64,000 bases of DNA from Irpex lacteus. Lineage: Eukaryota > Basidiomycota > Agaricomycetes > Polyporales > Irpicaceae. The stretch covers positions 2,604,001 through 2,668,000 of the forward strand of contig MQVO02000002.1 of the NCBI GenBank assembly GCA_001986395.2, written 5' to 3'. A program made the translations under genes and the position numbers. Below the pieces are notes generated by a model. It was not told where the DNA came from, did no database searches, and saw nothing but the letters and a program-made list of their open reading frames with translations. Below are positions 36,415 to 48,833 of the stretch, one piece after another. How positions within the stretch are numbered: position 1 is the stretch's first letter; every line of letters starts with the position of its first letter.

Positions 36415-39292
36415 ATGTCTGCGGCTTTGTCTCATCTTGTGAATGAATGGATTAGGCTAGACAAGGTGCGCCCGGTTCCTTGCCGATTTCTCCGTGAACC
36501 TCATAATTTTGTCAGAATGAGGCGACGAGGAAAGAAATCGAAGCCCTCGTTGCGCAGAACGATACTGCTGAGCTCGAAAGACGCATGCTGTAAGTCTCGC
36601 TTCTTGCAGCCTATTTTACTCAGCCTTGATGGTGTCTTGACAGGAAACGAATTGAGTTTGGGACCGCTGGTGAATTACTTTACCAATAGTATGGCCGACA
36701 ATGACGCTGATTATAAACGCACTCAATAGGTCTACGCGGCAGGATGGAGGCCGGCTGGTCTCGAATGAACGACTTGATTGTCATTCAAGCATCTCAAGTT
36801 CAGTAGTCATTAAATTTACATACAGAACGTCATCTTGCTGACATCTGTATCAGGGACTCTGTGCATACGTATTGCGCAACGTCAGCGATGCCGCTTCTCG
36901 AGGGATAGTTATCGGTCACGATCATAGACATAACTCTGAGCGATGGGCTAAGCTCACCGCTGCAGCGTTTTTGACAAACGGCGTGAAAGTCTATCTTTAC
37001 AATGGGCTTGTCCACACACCGATGTAAGTGTACTGACACAATATGGATTCCTAGGGCTTACCGGCCCTACCGCAGGGTTCCATTTGGCGTCAAGTTCCTG
37101 CAGGCTGCTTGCGGCGTCATGATTACTGGTATGCTATGATTCCTATGGTATCACATGCGGTGATTGTCTCATGAACCTCTTCAGCTAGTCATAATCCCAA
37201 GGTAAGGACCAACAAGATACGCATCTCAAGCTCACTCCTTGAAATATATTCCCTCTAGCAAGATAACGGCTATAAGGTAGATTATAAATGGAATCGCATA
37301 GCAACCACAATTTTAACATATACGCACAGGTCTACTGGGAAAACGCTGTCCAAATTATTTCTCCTCATGATAGCGGGATTGCAGCATCGATCAAGGAAAA
37401 TCTTGAGCCACGGACTTGGGACATCAGCACTTTGACAGAGTCTCCTCTGTGCGTAGATCGAACGAAAGACCTGATAGACGCATATTTTGCACAGCTTTCT
37501 ACCCTACGATCGGCACGGTGCGTATCAACGAAACTCGCTAGTTGTAATGTGATGCTATTACGATACTTCCAGAACCCCAAGCACCAAACCACCCCTCAAG
37601 TTTGTGAACACCTCTATGCACGGTGTTAGTCATGTCTTCGTTGAGAGGGCATTTGAGACTTTTGGTTTTGCTCCCTTCACTCCCGTCAAAGAGCAGCAGA
37701 TCCCAGATCCAGAGTTCCCTACTGTCAAGTTCCCTAACCCGGAGGAGAAAGGTAAGTATCCATAAATCTGCGATTATGTGCGATGCTTATTGGCACTACA
37801 GGTGCCTTGGTACGCCAACGTGTCTTTGACCCAACAATGTAGGATAACACCATGTAGGATCTTGCGCTTGCTACTGCTGACAAGGTCGGCGCACATTATG
37901 TTCTGGCCCAAGACCCAGATTCAGACAGGTTCTCTGCGGCTGAAAGAGGGTACGTTATACGCAGTCCAGTATCAGTAGTGTTCCTGATCTTGTTCAATCA
38001 ATAGATCGAACGGAAAGTGGATAACCTTCACGGGTGATCAACTAGGTGCTTTGTTTGCCAGTGCTGTCTTCCAGAAGTACAAGGCTGCTGGGAAGCCTCT
38101 TAGTGAGTTTCCATACCGCTTGAGGACACAGGTGACTGAGACATTAGTCAAGACAAGTTGGCGATGGTTGCGTCAACTGTTAGTTCGAAGATGGTCGAGG
38201 CGTTGGCCGCCCATGAAGGCTTCAAGTTCGTTGAATGTCTCACTGGTATGTCAATCTAATAGCAGATCATCGGTCATATCCGTGACTCTCAATTATTATA
38301 CCAGGATTCAAGTTCATCGGAAACACTGCCCTAAACCTCGTAAGCGAGGGCTACGAGGTGCCCTTTGGATACGAGGAAGCGATTGGGTATATGTTCGGCT
38401 CTGAAGTCCGCGACAAGGACGGTGTGGCAGCAAGTGTGAGTCCCTCATAGGATTAGAATACTTAAGGTTCTAACTCGATCACACAGATGATGTTTGTCGA
38501 GTTGGTCACTGCATTACACGAACAAGGCAAAACCGCCAGCTCTCACCTTCATGAGCTGTATGAACGGTGAGCTCGTCAGTGATCCTTGACTATGAGTTAC
38601 TCATCTCGGATACGATAGCTATGGCTTTTTCCAGGTAAGCCCTTAACCTGTATTCACTCATCACATTCCAGCTAATGTCTCGAAGACCAGCAACAGCTAC
38701 TTCATCTGCACAGATCCTCAAACGATTGATAGAATCTTCGCTCGCATACGTGACTACGATGGGAAGGTGAGTTCACATCTTCTTTCATACCACTACAAAC
38801 AACCAAGTGAATGATCGTATATGTAGGCAACGGCAACAACTCCCAGCTACCCACGGACCATCGGCGGGCTGAACATAACTAGCGTCCGAGACCTTACAAT
38901 CGGTTACGACAGCACCAACCCGCCGACGTTCAAGCCATCGCTGCCACTATCTTCGGGCCATATGATTCAGTTCCGAGCAGAGTCGCCTGCAGATGGTACA
39001 AAGATTACGCTTACGACGAGGTATGCATTTCCCACTTGAGATATTTGTGAGCAACGTTTAGCTGATCGATTGTTCAGGACAAGCGGTACAGAGCCCAAGG
39101 TGCGTATTCTATCTTCTCTTGTAGCAATCAATGATGCCGAATGGCATAACCGTATGCCCCCTTCAGATCAAATATTATCTGGAAGGCAGTGGCAAGAACG
39201 CCTCGACGGTGCAGGGCGTTTTACAGCGCGTCATTGTCGAGTTGGGCTCAGAGTGGATGCAGAGCGAGAAGAACAACCTCGGCATACCTTGA
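36415..39292 (+). CDS. Phosphoglucomutase / phosphopentomutase (PGM2/Pgm3-type)
   Basis: This enzyme interconverts hexose or pentose 1- and phosphate-end phosphates. It has about 600 residues over some 15 introns. After splicing: [35 protein letters not shown] (the FGTAGLRG motif of the PGM2/Pgm3 group), [33 protein letters not shown] with the phospho-serine, [13 protein letters not shown], the metal loop [28 protein letters not shown] in the sugar-specificity region, and [17 protein letters not shown] as the phosphate-binding loop. It ends [11 protein letters not shown] and the stop at 39290-39292. All four active-site loops are present, so it should be active. Reading ends in phase only if an 8-nt microexon (37802-37809) is used. 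The immediate upstream region is taken up by the mobile element. Confidence 0.93.
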
Positions 39293-39411
39293 ACGATAAA
39301 TGTGTTAGATACAAAGTGGGATGTATACAACGAGTGTCAATTTAAGCAGATGACACATGAAATACGCGTCATGCACCGAAGGACTCTATTCGTGTCGAGT
39401 TTGTTGGTAGC

Positions 39412-41542
39412 TCAGACGAGACGAGCTATTCGACGCTCATCCAACGCCTTCGCCCGTTCCCAAGTATCTACCGACAACTCGGTCTCATGCAAAGACAGAG
39501 CATACAGCCTATACCGCCACACGTCAGCTCGTTGATGCGTGTAGAGCAGTAGAGTGCAGTTTACTCACTTAGCTATAGTCATCCTCCGAATGAGATCATC
39601 CGACGTAATGGCAGGATTCTGCTGTCGATCGCGCACGAAGTCTTGTTGGATGTACTACATAGTCATATTGGGCGAGTTCGAATATTAGCAGAAGCTACGA
39701 GCGTTTTACGGCTATGCAACATACCTGGGAAGTAGCCTCGGTGACTTGCACTTTTCCTGCACGAGAACCGACAACGAGGTCACGGAAGGCTTTGAGGTCT
39801 TCGACGTCAGGCACGGTTATATCAGACACAGATTTATACAACGAGGCTGACGATGCTGGATCGGCTTTCAGCGGTATGACGATATCCGTCTTTATTAATC
39901 ATATCTGTGAGTAAAGTTGCCACTGCGCTCAAAGCACAAGATGGACTCACTTTGAAGAATGCGCTCTTTTTGCCTTCTGTAAGGAGGATACAGCTGATAT
40001 CTGTCGGGAAGGAGAACTGGCTGAACGGGAAGCGGTACGCCAGTGTTTGTGAGTTCATCACTTCTTGTAGTGTAGTGATATTGACAAGCCCTAAAAACAC
40101 GCTCATATTCATCAATACTAACATCGATATATCACAGGCTGGACGAATACTGTACCTTGCTCGACGAGCTTGCCCTCTTGGATGCCGTGTTCCGTTACGA
40201 GCAGCACTGAACCTTGGGGCACTTGTAGTGCTCCGGAGTGTAGATCTTCGTCTTTGCTTTCTGGTGCGAAGCGGGTTTTGTTAAGATAGTCAAGAGACAG
40301 AGGAAGAGTCCGCGCGAGAGGTAAGATGTTTGATAGGACGTGTGTTAGCGTTGGTGTAGAATCGGTGGATGTAGATGGTTGAGTCTCCGTGTTAGAGGAC
40401 GATGGATGTGGCGATGGGAAGTGAGAGATGGCCAAGGTTGGTGGTAGAAGAGGTGGATTACGGGATTGTCTAAAAATACATGAGATTATTGCTGGAAAGA
40501 TATCGTTCCTGCGCGTACTCACACACGAGCTATGATGGTGAGCAAAACCCATTCAGCGGCTTCTTTATCGCCTCCCAGAGATTCATTCGCTATCCATGAG
40601 ATCAAATTGTCCCTTATCCGTGTAGCGGTCGGCTCGCTGCCGGCTTTTGAGAGAGGATAACTTCTCGAGACGGCGGAGTCTTCGTGGCGTCGAGCAAAGA
40701 ATACGTGCAGAGTGGGAACCTCTAACTCAGATTCTCCTTCGGTGTGTAATCTAGCTGAATAGTGTGAGAATGGTGCTTCTGTTGTGACCGAAATAGACTG
40801 ACGGCTCGTTGCTTAGTATGCCCACGAATGTAACCAGCTCGGTTGGTTTCAAGTGTTCAGCGATACTTGTATCATAGACCTACGGGTTGTGTTATTGGGA
40901 GGCATATGGTTTGAGTAAGTGCGCGTACCTTGACTTGCACGCCCACATGTTGACTGTGCGGATCGGGATGTTTATGTGACCGAGATGGTTTATGAACAGA
41001 TTGAGCCGCTGAAGCCGATCTTTGTCAATATGATTAATAGCACTAAATCGTAGGGAATGTACGTACGAGAGACAGGGCCATCCAGTTCGGTTCCACACCA
41101 TGCAGATTCACCCGGAACACTGATTGCCCATAGTACATTGCACTCCCTTAGATCGCTATAGTCGAAATCACTGTCTCCGTCTCCAGGATTATGAATTCCC
41201 CAGCCTCCGAGGGTACCACCGCTCGTTCGCTTGAGATACATTTCCGATGAAGGAGACGTGTCTTGGACCATTGCTCTGAATCGTACTAGTTGCCTGTCAT
41301 TATGGGACTCTGGCGGACTATGCACGTCCAAGGTCGGTATCTGTATGCGTCGATCTTAGCTTATGAGACTTAAAGGTACATAGATAACCTACCTCTCTGA
41401 ATGCATCATCAGTGGAGAATACACTAGAGAAATGGCGAGCAACCTCACTCGGAAAATCTTGAGTGGAGGCCGTCCTTGTGTAAAGTTGTTGAAGCTCCGA
41501 TGTTGGGTCTCTCAGCGCATCTGCAAGGTAGGCAGAGACCAT
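39412..41542 (-). CDS. Mini-chromosome maintenance complex-binding protein (MCMBP-like)
   Basis: MCMBP binds MCM2-7 and supports helicase unloading and sister-chromatid cohesion. The start MVSAYLADALRDPTSELQQL (ATG 41540-41542) is followed by FRAMVQDTSPSSEMYLK, matching the family FRCMIQDM motif. Then come WAISVPGESAW (VPGEStW), VQVKVYDTSIAEHLK with LVTFVGILSNEP (the YGILS element), VPTLHVFFARR, LPLSLDYLNKTRFAPESKD, GLVNITTLQEVMNSQTLAYR, FPFSQFSFPTDISCIL, ITSDDLIRRMTIAKLMALSL and the end DERRIARLV at 39412-39414. The domain order is as in the animal protein. At about 40,757-40,800 the frame shifts by one base without a convincing intron; see findings. It converges with phosphoglucomutase, 119 bp apart. 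Confidence 0.83.
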
Positions 41543-42020
41543 TTTAAACAGATCTATAGTTTGCTGAAAGTTTAGAATATGAGATGTGTATCCCAAAGAT
41601 GTTGTACGCGAGGAGTGGACGCGCTGTGGTAAGGAGAGAGACGCGTTTCGAGCGCCCATTAGTGGCACAGATCTAGGCGCGGGGCGTGTAGGCTCCGATT
41701 GATCTCCGCTGGCTTGGACCAATAGCAATGCTCGTGCAAGTGGCCACAGGCCGATTCACAAATGACACATTACTGCGCTGCCTCAAATCACCCACTATCC
41801 AATTGGTTGCAGTTTCTTGGAGTATCAATGGTATTCAATCTCTATGTGCGTGTTGTGTAACTCGACCTTACTTGTAAGAATTAATTAATTGGGACAAGTC
41901 GTGGTCGTCACTAATGGAATTGCAGGGATAGCATAAATGCAAAAGCGGGCAAGAAAATCTGCTGCAACAAGCAGAGCGGAAGACAGCAAGCGAAGACTAC
42001 GGCGACGCGGACACCATGCA
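41543..42020. other. Intergenic region between MCMBP-like start and RCO1-like end
   Basis: About 480 bases hold the promoter of the MCMBP-like gene and the 3' region of the PHD gene (both minus strand). The frame upstream of the chosen ATG stays open to about 41,728 without recognisable similarity, so a longer N-terminus cannot be excluded. Nothing else is seen. Confidence 0.35.
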
Positions 42021-45000
42021 TCACGCGCCGACTAGCTTCGGAGACGGCGGAGCCGATAACGAGGTACGTGTAATAGATGTCGATCTCGAAGACTGCCGAC
42101 GAAGGGACCGACGAGGCCTCGAAGCCACGCTCGAGTTCTGTGTCTTTGACTTGGTCGGCGAGGTTTCGTTGGTGATGGATGTAGTCGAGGCAGCAGTAGA
42201 CGATGATAACGCTCCGCCCATACGAGGCAGGCGGATCTTCAGGCCAGTGGAGACGGACGCTTCAGGCTTTGAAGCAGAGGACTGGGTAGAAGCCTTGTCT
42301 GCGGTGGAATGAGAGCTAGCGACTTTCTCAACAGCCTTCGCGGGGCTGGCAGGCTTCTGACGAGTCTTAGGAGCAGGAGGAGGTACCTCCAACTTGACCT
42401 CAGTTGGTTTGTCAGCCGTAATGGGCGTAGTTGGTTTGTATCGGAGGAGGGATGGGTGAAGCGTAGTAGGGGCAGGGACGTTGAGGGTGATGGATGGCAG
42501 TCCGTTGGTGGACTTGGGAGAAGTGGGTGTGCTGGTCTTGCTGGAGGAAGCTACCACGGTGGACCGGCTCGCCGCGCTCTTGATGCGAAGGGGTATATCA
42601 GGCGATGCCCTGGAAAGGTCCTCTGGTGTAGGGCTAGGTTCGGGCTCACGTTTGGGAACAGCAGGGGCAGTAGCTTTCGACGCAGCCGCAGAAGCACTCG
42701 CCCTAGTGGACGTGTACGGAGTCGGTGACTCTCGTCGACGTGACGGCTGCCTAGTACGCTTGGGTCTCGTGGATGAGCTCGGTGCAGGATCAGATGATAC
42801 ATTTCCCGACGTAAGCTCCTCTGCAGCTGGAGCGGACACCGGCGCGGCAGGTTGCGTAGTAGCCTTTGCTGGCTTATTCTTCCCTTCAGCCTTCTTGGCG
42901 AACTTCCCGTTCATCTCGCGCTTCGGCTTACGTACCGGAGTACCAGGGGGAAGATAATCCTCGGAAAGGTCATCCAGTTCGTCATAGATCGGTATAGCGA
43001 CGCCTGTATCCGCGTCGTTCTTGTTCCACGGGCGAAGCCGCCTGCCAACACTGGAGCGACCAGAACGACGGAGAGAGTGCTCGGATGACTATACAGGCTG
43101 TTCAATAATTTACCATTATTCAATGATCATATGTGAAGTACCTGTGCAGTCACGTTTGACCCCTGGTCAACGACCATGGGAGCAGGTTCACCTTGCGACT
43201 TGGCATGAGCGGACTCAGTCTTGACTTTCTTATGAGAACTGCCTTTCGGTGCTGGCTTCGACCCAGTCGTTACTTGTGGTTGTGCAGCCGTGGTAGAAAC
43301 GGAAGACAGTTCACATAGCGACTACACAAATCCGCTCAGAACATAGTCGCCCCTAGATAAAACGTTACTCACCACTACTGCCTTGAGTTCGTCCAAATCA
43401 AACGAGCCCAAAGCGGAGCCAGTAGGTTTGTAGTCCATCGGACGCATGTCGTCATCCGACAAAGAGCTGAGCGAAGAAAGAGGTGAAGAAGCAGCGCTGT
43501 GAAAGTCGTAGTGTCTGCACTCAAGGATAAGAAGCTATGGGTAGCGAGAATTCCAGGAGAGAACGCACCTATGCTGTTGAGGATATGGTTTGCCCGTCTT
43601 GTTCCAAAAGTCCATCGTAATAACACGCTCAGGAACCCTATACCGCCGTCCATTTATCAACACCTCGTCTATCGCAAGCTTCGGAGGCGGGGCAGAAGCA
43701 GTCTCTGGCAAGATGACTTCAATATTGCCATTATTAGGTTGTCCGACTTTCGTGACTTCGATGGGCGGCGCATTGCTCTTGGGGATGCGTCGTTTCAGCG
43801 GCTGGAAAGACGGCATTAGGGCGGGCAAACACGACGTGGAGGCATAAAATCATACCAAGATCTGTTCTACATGATTCGGGCACATCCATTTCTTATTCCA
43901 GGGAGGCATATGCGTCAGAGGAGGATCCACACAGTCTAGATGCCAACTGAGGTGACAGTAGTCGCATGAGATCATGCCGCGTCCTTGTTCAGCATTACTA
44001 CTTGAGGTACTTGCCGCTCTCCGTGCTCGCTTGGCTGCTGGAGCGGTTGCTGCGAGGTCGGGAGGAAGAGCCGATGTACCGCATCTGTAACATAGGATAG
44101 GCTCGCCGTTGCGATCGCGTAACCGATAAGGCTCCCGTTCTTCTAACTGCCCATGCCGACTGAAGCAGCGTGAGTAGGCGGAAAACATGATAGAGATATC
44201 ACATACTTGAGTCTGGGTGGCTTTAACTCAGAGCTGTCGACGTAGTTGCCTTTGGGACCAGTTGTGACTGTGCGACGCCACTCTGTGAGGAGTCGGACAA
44301 AAACGGAAGGAGGCCCACGCACCATCTTTGAAAAATGTCCTGACATCGGATGGTAGCGCATATTCAGCAGGCAGTACGGTATCCATCTGTTCGACCAAAG
44401 GGGCCATAAATTTGAGGCCATGTGAGGATTTCCCCTTGGGTTTCTGTGTGGCCAGTTGAATATGAGCAACCAAAGTAAAGAGTCATGAAGACGCACCTGT
44501 TGCTGAGAACAAGAAGGGCAGAACCATCGCGCATCCCCTGCAGGAAGGTCCTTTTCTTCCATCGGGGGGTTCAGACACCATAGATGGTACGCTCTAGGGC
44601 ATCCATCGCAGTAAACGAGCGACCCTAGTGACCGACAGGCCGAACAGTGGTCTTCGTTTGACTGTAGCGTTATCTGGGTGAATTGACATGTTACACGGGC
44701 ATACGTGGGTACTCACAGTGGCACCGTTTCCTATCGTCTCTACTACCACGACCCCCGATGGTCCCCCCGGCTCCTCCTTGACCCTCAGGCCTGCTGCGGT
44801 CTCTTTTCCTTTTCCTTTGTCTCTTCGTGACGTGTTTCGAACGGCAGACGAGACTGATTCTGGATCCTCAGCCATCGGCACAAGAGAGTTTGAGCGAGAG
44901 AGCTCGGCGTCGCTCGAGTCGACTTGCATGGCGAGTTGGTCAGGTTCAGAGAGGAGGTTTGATGACGAAGCGACCGCATCCGCAGGCGCCGTTCGGGTGG

Positions 45001-45301
45001 GGGGCACGATGATAGAAGCCATGCTACGAGCCGTGACACGCTGTGCCCTCGATGAAGCCGCGCTGAGGGTAGTAGCAAGGATTTGGTGATGGTAGCAGGT
45101 GGAAACGAGCGAGGGTGATACGCAGATATGGAATCGAACGGACCGTCAAGGGTTCGGGGTAGCGGCGTCGACGTTAAGGGCACAAAAGGAGCATGAAGTT
45201 CCGTCAGCACAATGAGAGCATGTGTAGAGGATGAGGACGCACCTCTTGTCAAGTCTGGCTCGTTTTCGACGTGGACCATCGACCTCTGTCGAGGTAGCCA
45301 T
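42021..45301 (-). CDS. Double PHD-finger protein, Rco1/PHF12-like (Rpd3S/Clr6-II histone deacetylase complex)
   Basis: Rco1-type proteins recruit the Rpd3S-type deacetylase to transcribed chromatin. The start MATSTEVDGPRRKRARLDK (ATG 45299-45301) is followed by an intron of about 180 nt and a Ser-rich region. PHD1 is CSACRSLGSLVYCDGCPRAYH with FCPSC, PHD2 has ISCDYCHLSWHLDCV with WMCPNH, and a conserved segment LKRRIPKSN is followed by LINGRRYRVPERVITMDFW, which matches the Rco1 region after PHD2. The C-terminal third is long, low in complexity and rich in Ser, Thr, Pro, Ala and Lys, with several basic clusters (RPRRSLRRQ), ending PPSPKLVGA at the stop 42021-42023. The spacing of the two PHD fingers and the RRYRVPE motif support the call. 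Exact splice sites in the middle are approximate. Confidence 0.83.
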
Positions 45302-46913
45302 GGTGCTCACTGTATTTGCCCCGTAGGTCGTTCCGGGGTCAGATGTGGGCAAATACGATGGTACGACCACGGTTTTTTTTGTGATCCTTCTTCGGCATGC
45401 CTATCTGCTGTATGGTCACCAGAGAGGGAGGTCCTGGTAGTATCTCTGTCGCCAGGGAGGCGTCGCCCTCCAGGTGGGGCGGGTGCACGACCGGCGGCGG
45501 CGGGGCCAATAAACACGCTGGGACAGCCTCAACAGAGGTCATTGTGGTCGTTGTGAGAGGTTGTATGCAGCGAGTTGGGCTACCTACCGCGATGATTGTT
45601 GGGTTTGAGAGCAACCTTGCGAGAGACGTGCGTCAAAGTCAAGAGCAGCCCTCTTCCCTCAATGGCCGCCGCAGATTGGCTCACGCCCCTCGGCCTGGTT
45701 CACCCGGACTAAATTTACAAAAAATACGATATCGAGCCATGTACACCTAGTACAATGTCTGATTATGCTTATAGATGGATTACATTCACTATATAACTTG
45801 TGGCCTTTACAAAAGGCCAGGGTGCGGTAGACCCCACGAGTCAGGCAAACCCCAAGGTCGGCACCGCCTTCAAGCGCGGTTCATTTCCCAAATCTCCGCG
45901 CCATAGAGAGGTGTTGCAGATGGTTGGCTGTTCTGTCCACGTCCTCCAAAGAAAGACTCCTAGCACGGGTCGAAGCGTGCTATCTTCGCGGAGTGTGCCA
46001 GCGCACAGATTCTACAGCGACATTACTCCTTTTAGTGCCACGCACAACCTGGGGGCCATTCCACGTTCTTAGCTCGGCGATCCACCGCGGAGGCGATCAA
46101 GACATCCTCCGCGCGCTGAGATCTCACGGTCGTTATTGAGGCCGGGAGGCTCATTGGAACCTGCGTTGCTAACTGCTAAGACCCTCAGGTTGAGCGTGGA
46201 GGAGGCACTGAAGGACAATGCGTGTCACTGGCCATTGCCCGCCTCTTCAATACAATCTGAATACAATCTGCAGCACATGAGATCCCATCGAGTATTTTGA
46301 GGATAGTATTTCACTCACCTCCCGGTTTTGTTATCACGAAAGGGGCACACACATCTCTGTGAATAATGATGGGCTAACCTGCGCAAGCAGCACGGCAGTA
46401 AATCTAAGGATTGTCCAGCCTGCAAGAGCCATCCCCTGTGTGGACCTTGGCTCTCTATAGACCAAACATGGCGAATGTAAGCTGCCACGCGGAGGCAATA
46501 CATGCCACCGCAGCAGAGCTTTTCTACCTGCTAATGCTGGAACAAGAAAAGTTTTCAGTACTCGTGCATCACGAATAGAGAAAAACTTACAAGAGGTGCT
46601 TCATGTACGCTATAGATCGTGTCGCTCTGAAGATTGGCATGAGCGACAAACCCCGATACATGCGTTGCTCTATGTACGGGAGGAAGGAAGCTGAACTTCG
46701 CCCCCACGGGCCACGGCCAGAGGTAAGCCAAGCGCTTAACCGCTGAGTGACCCGCCCGACGCCTTCAGTGACAGTGACGCGATAAGCACTTTCCCTTGCG
46801 ATGCCCTTCTTCGTAAGCAATGGTCATGGCCTACTTAAGCACTTTATCGTATCGCAGAAGCCTTCTTAAACACCACCAGGAGGAAGTGCAGTTACAAGAT
46901 CAAGCGGTGAACG
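45302..46913. other. Gene-poor region between RCO1-like and transporter cluster
   Basis: About 1.6 kb. The left part holds the promoter of the RCO1-like gene. Short open stretches on both strands (for example plus 45,397-45,750 and minus 45,339-45,560) have no recognisable similarity. A tRNA-like sequence is noted near 46,690-46,790. I cannot support a protein gene. Confidence 0.35.
46690..46790 (-). other. tRNA-like A-box/B-box sequence (possible SINE head)
   Basis: On the minus strand GGGTCACTCAGCGGTTAAGCGC resembles a tRNA D arm (A box), followed by GGCTTACCTCTGGCC and, about 50 bases on, GGGGGCGAAGTTC, a weak B box. No acceptor stem closes around it and no T run follows, so it is not a functional tRNA. 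A decayed tRNA-derived SINE is one possibility. Confidence 0.2.
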
Positions 46914-48833
46914 ATGCATGTTGACGAAGAACCCAACGGACCCGGCGAGTTCGAGGCAACGGCCGACGAGCGCACTGGCAGTGACGAGAGTGCGCCATTG
47001 CTCTCACATCCTCACAATGGCCAGAGGAAAGAGACACCTCTACCGAGGGCTCAGCTGGCCGCAGTATACTTCATCAAGCTGACCATCCCGGTCGTGTCAA
47101 CCCAAGTACAACCGTACTTGAACAAAATGATCTCCGAGTTGGACCTACCACCAGGACGTCCTGTGGGCTATTATAGTGGGCTATTAGGCCTTGCTATAAA
47201 CGCGGGACAGTTCCTTACTGTCTTCCCTTGGGGACGACTCTCAGGTACGTACTGCTATTGCCTCCTCTTGCCGACGTTGAATATACACTTGTTTGCGCGT
47301 AGACTGGTTTGGTAGGACAAGGATCATTGCTCTCGGGCTATTCGGTCTCGTTCTATCTACTGTGGCCTTTGGGATGAGCAAAACCTTTGCTCAGGCACTC
47401 TTCTTCCGCTTATTGAGTAAGCCTACAATTAGCTGATAAACCGGTCAGAGAGCTAATCACACCACTTCTATTTTAGTGGGTGTGTTTAGTGGCTACGTGG
47501 GAGTTATACACTCCGTGGTTGGGGAGCTCTCCGATGCGACCAACCAATCCACCGCCTTCCCATTCTACGACATAATATCCGCACTTGGTTTCATCGTGGG
47601 GTGAGCTTGCTCGTCTCAGTTTTTTAGGAAGAAACATCTAACGAAGGTATCTTCATTGTGTAGGCCCATACTGGGTGGCGCATTTGCTGACCCTGCCACG
47701 GAACTACCTGCATGGTTTGACTCCCCGTTTTGGCGTAAATATCCATATGCCTTGTCTTGCTTCATATCTGGAGCAATTGGCATCAGCGCGGCTTTACTTT
47801 CATTGTTTTACCTCAAGGAGGTGAGCTCGTACTCTCTGCAGATTTTGATTGACATACTAACGTGCAAAATAACAGACACATCCTCGCTTTTCGGGCAAAA
47901 CCATCGAAGATATACCCGATCAGACGTCATCCTATCAAACAATACCTTCGTCATCTCGTGAGACAGAGGATGAAAAGCCACCTACTATCAGGAGTCTCTT
48001 TGCACTCCCGGTAATCCGTGCTATCTGCAGTTCACAGTTTGTAATAGGCTTTCTTGCATCCTCCTTCAACACCGTGTTTGTCTTGTTGGCGTATACTCCC
48101 ATTGACCAGGGTGGTCTGTCGATGAAGGTCCGTAACATGTATCAGCTTCATGCTATACGAGAGCTTGTTGATCATTTTACTTTCACTCTAGCCGCTGCGT
48201 ATTGCGTTTGCACTCTCGATCATGGGCTTCGTCTCTATTGGACTTAAGGCCTCGCTCCCGGTTTTCCTCAAACGCTATGACACATTATCAGTATACCGGT
48301 TCACAGTGAAAGCGTTTCCCGTGACCTATGCCCTCATCCCTATTCTCAATATCATTGCGAGGGCCAGTGGAATTCATCGAACCGCCGCAGCTGAAGCACT
48401 GTTATGGGTTGCGATCAGCGTTGTGCTGTTCATGTCTCGCATCAACACACTAGCATTTGGGTATGTGCTAGGCTTGATACATGCATCTCACGCATACTGA
48501 ATATTGCCTCACTCACAAAGAATTATCATGATATTAACAAAGGACCACACGCCGACCTCGTCCGCTCTGGGTACTACGAATAGTGTATCAGAGCTCGCCC
48601 AGATGGCCGGTATCTCTATTGGAGCCCCATTCGTGAGGTATGTTGCTTATTCAGATGATTTGAGGCCATGAAGCTCATAGCAGCACTACCCTGATAGCTC
48701 GTTATTCTCATTTTCCACAACAACCGCTAGTGAGCTCATCGGAGGACATCTATGGGCCGTTATCTATTGCATACTTGCGACTGCTGGCGACATCAGTGCG
48801 AGTAGAATAGCGAAATACCGATATCGACGGTGA
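46914..48833 (+). CDS. DHA1-type MFS transporter, copy 1
   Basis: A 12-TM drug/proton antiporter-like MFS protein of about 490 residues with some eight introns. The acidic N-tail (MHVDEEPNGPGEFEA..APLLSH) precedes TM1 (LAAVYFIKLTIPVVSTQVQP). Motif A after splicing reads WGRLSDWFGRTRII. TM5 reads GVFSGYVGVIHSVVGELSD (antiporter-type). The N-half ends ILGGAFADPATELPAWF and WRKYPYALSCF. The C-half has AYTPIDQGGLSMKPLRIAFA and SIMGFVSIGLKASLP. It ends IAKYRYRR at the stop 48831-48833. The order matches the ZIFL/TetA-like fungal MFS group. Copy 2 lies 466 bp downstream in the same orientation with the same intron positions. The substrate is unknown. Confidence 0.9.

Noticed and set aside
42309..42957. 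Plus-strand frames of 139-158 codons
   Set aside because: They are antisense to the low-complexity Ser/Thr/Pro/Ala tail of the Rco1-like gene; no promoter, splice or family evidence.
44688..45556. Plus-strand frames of 114-133 codons
   Set aside because: They overlap the Rco1-like 5' exons and promoter on the opposite strand; low-complexity, with no similarity.
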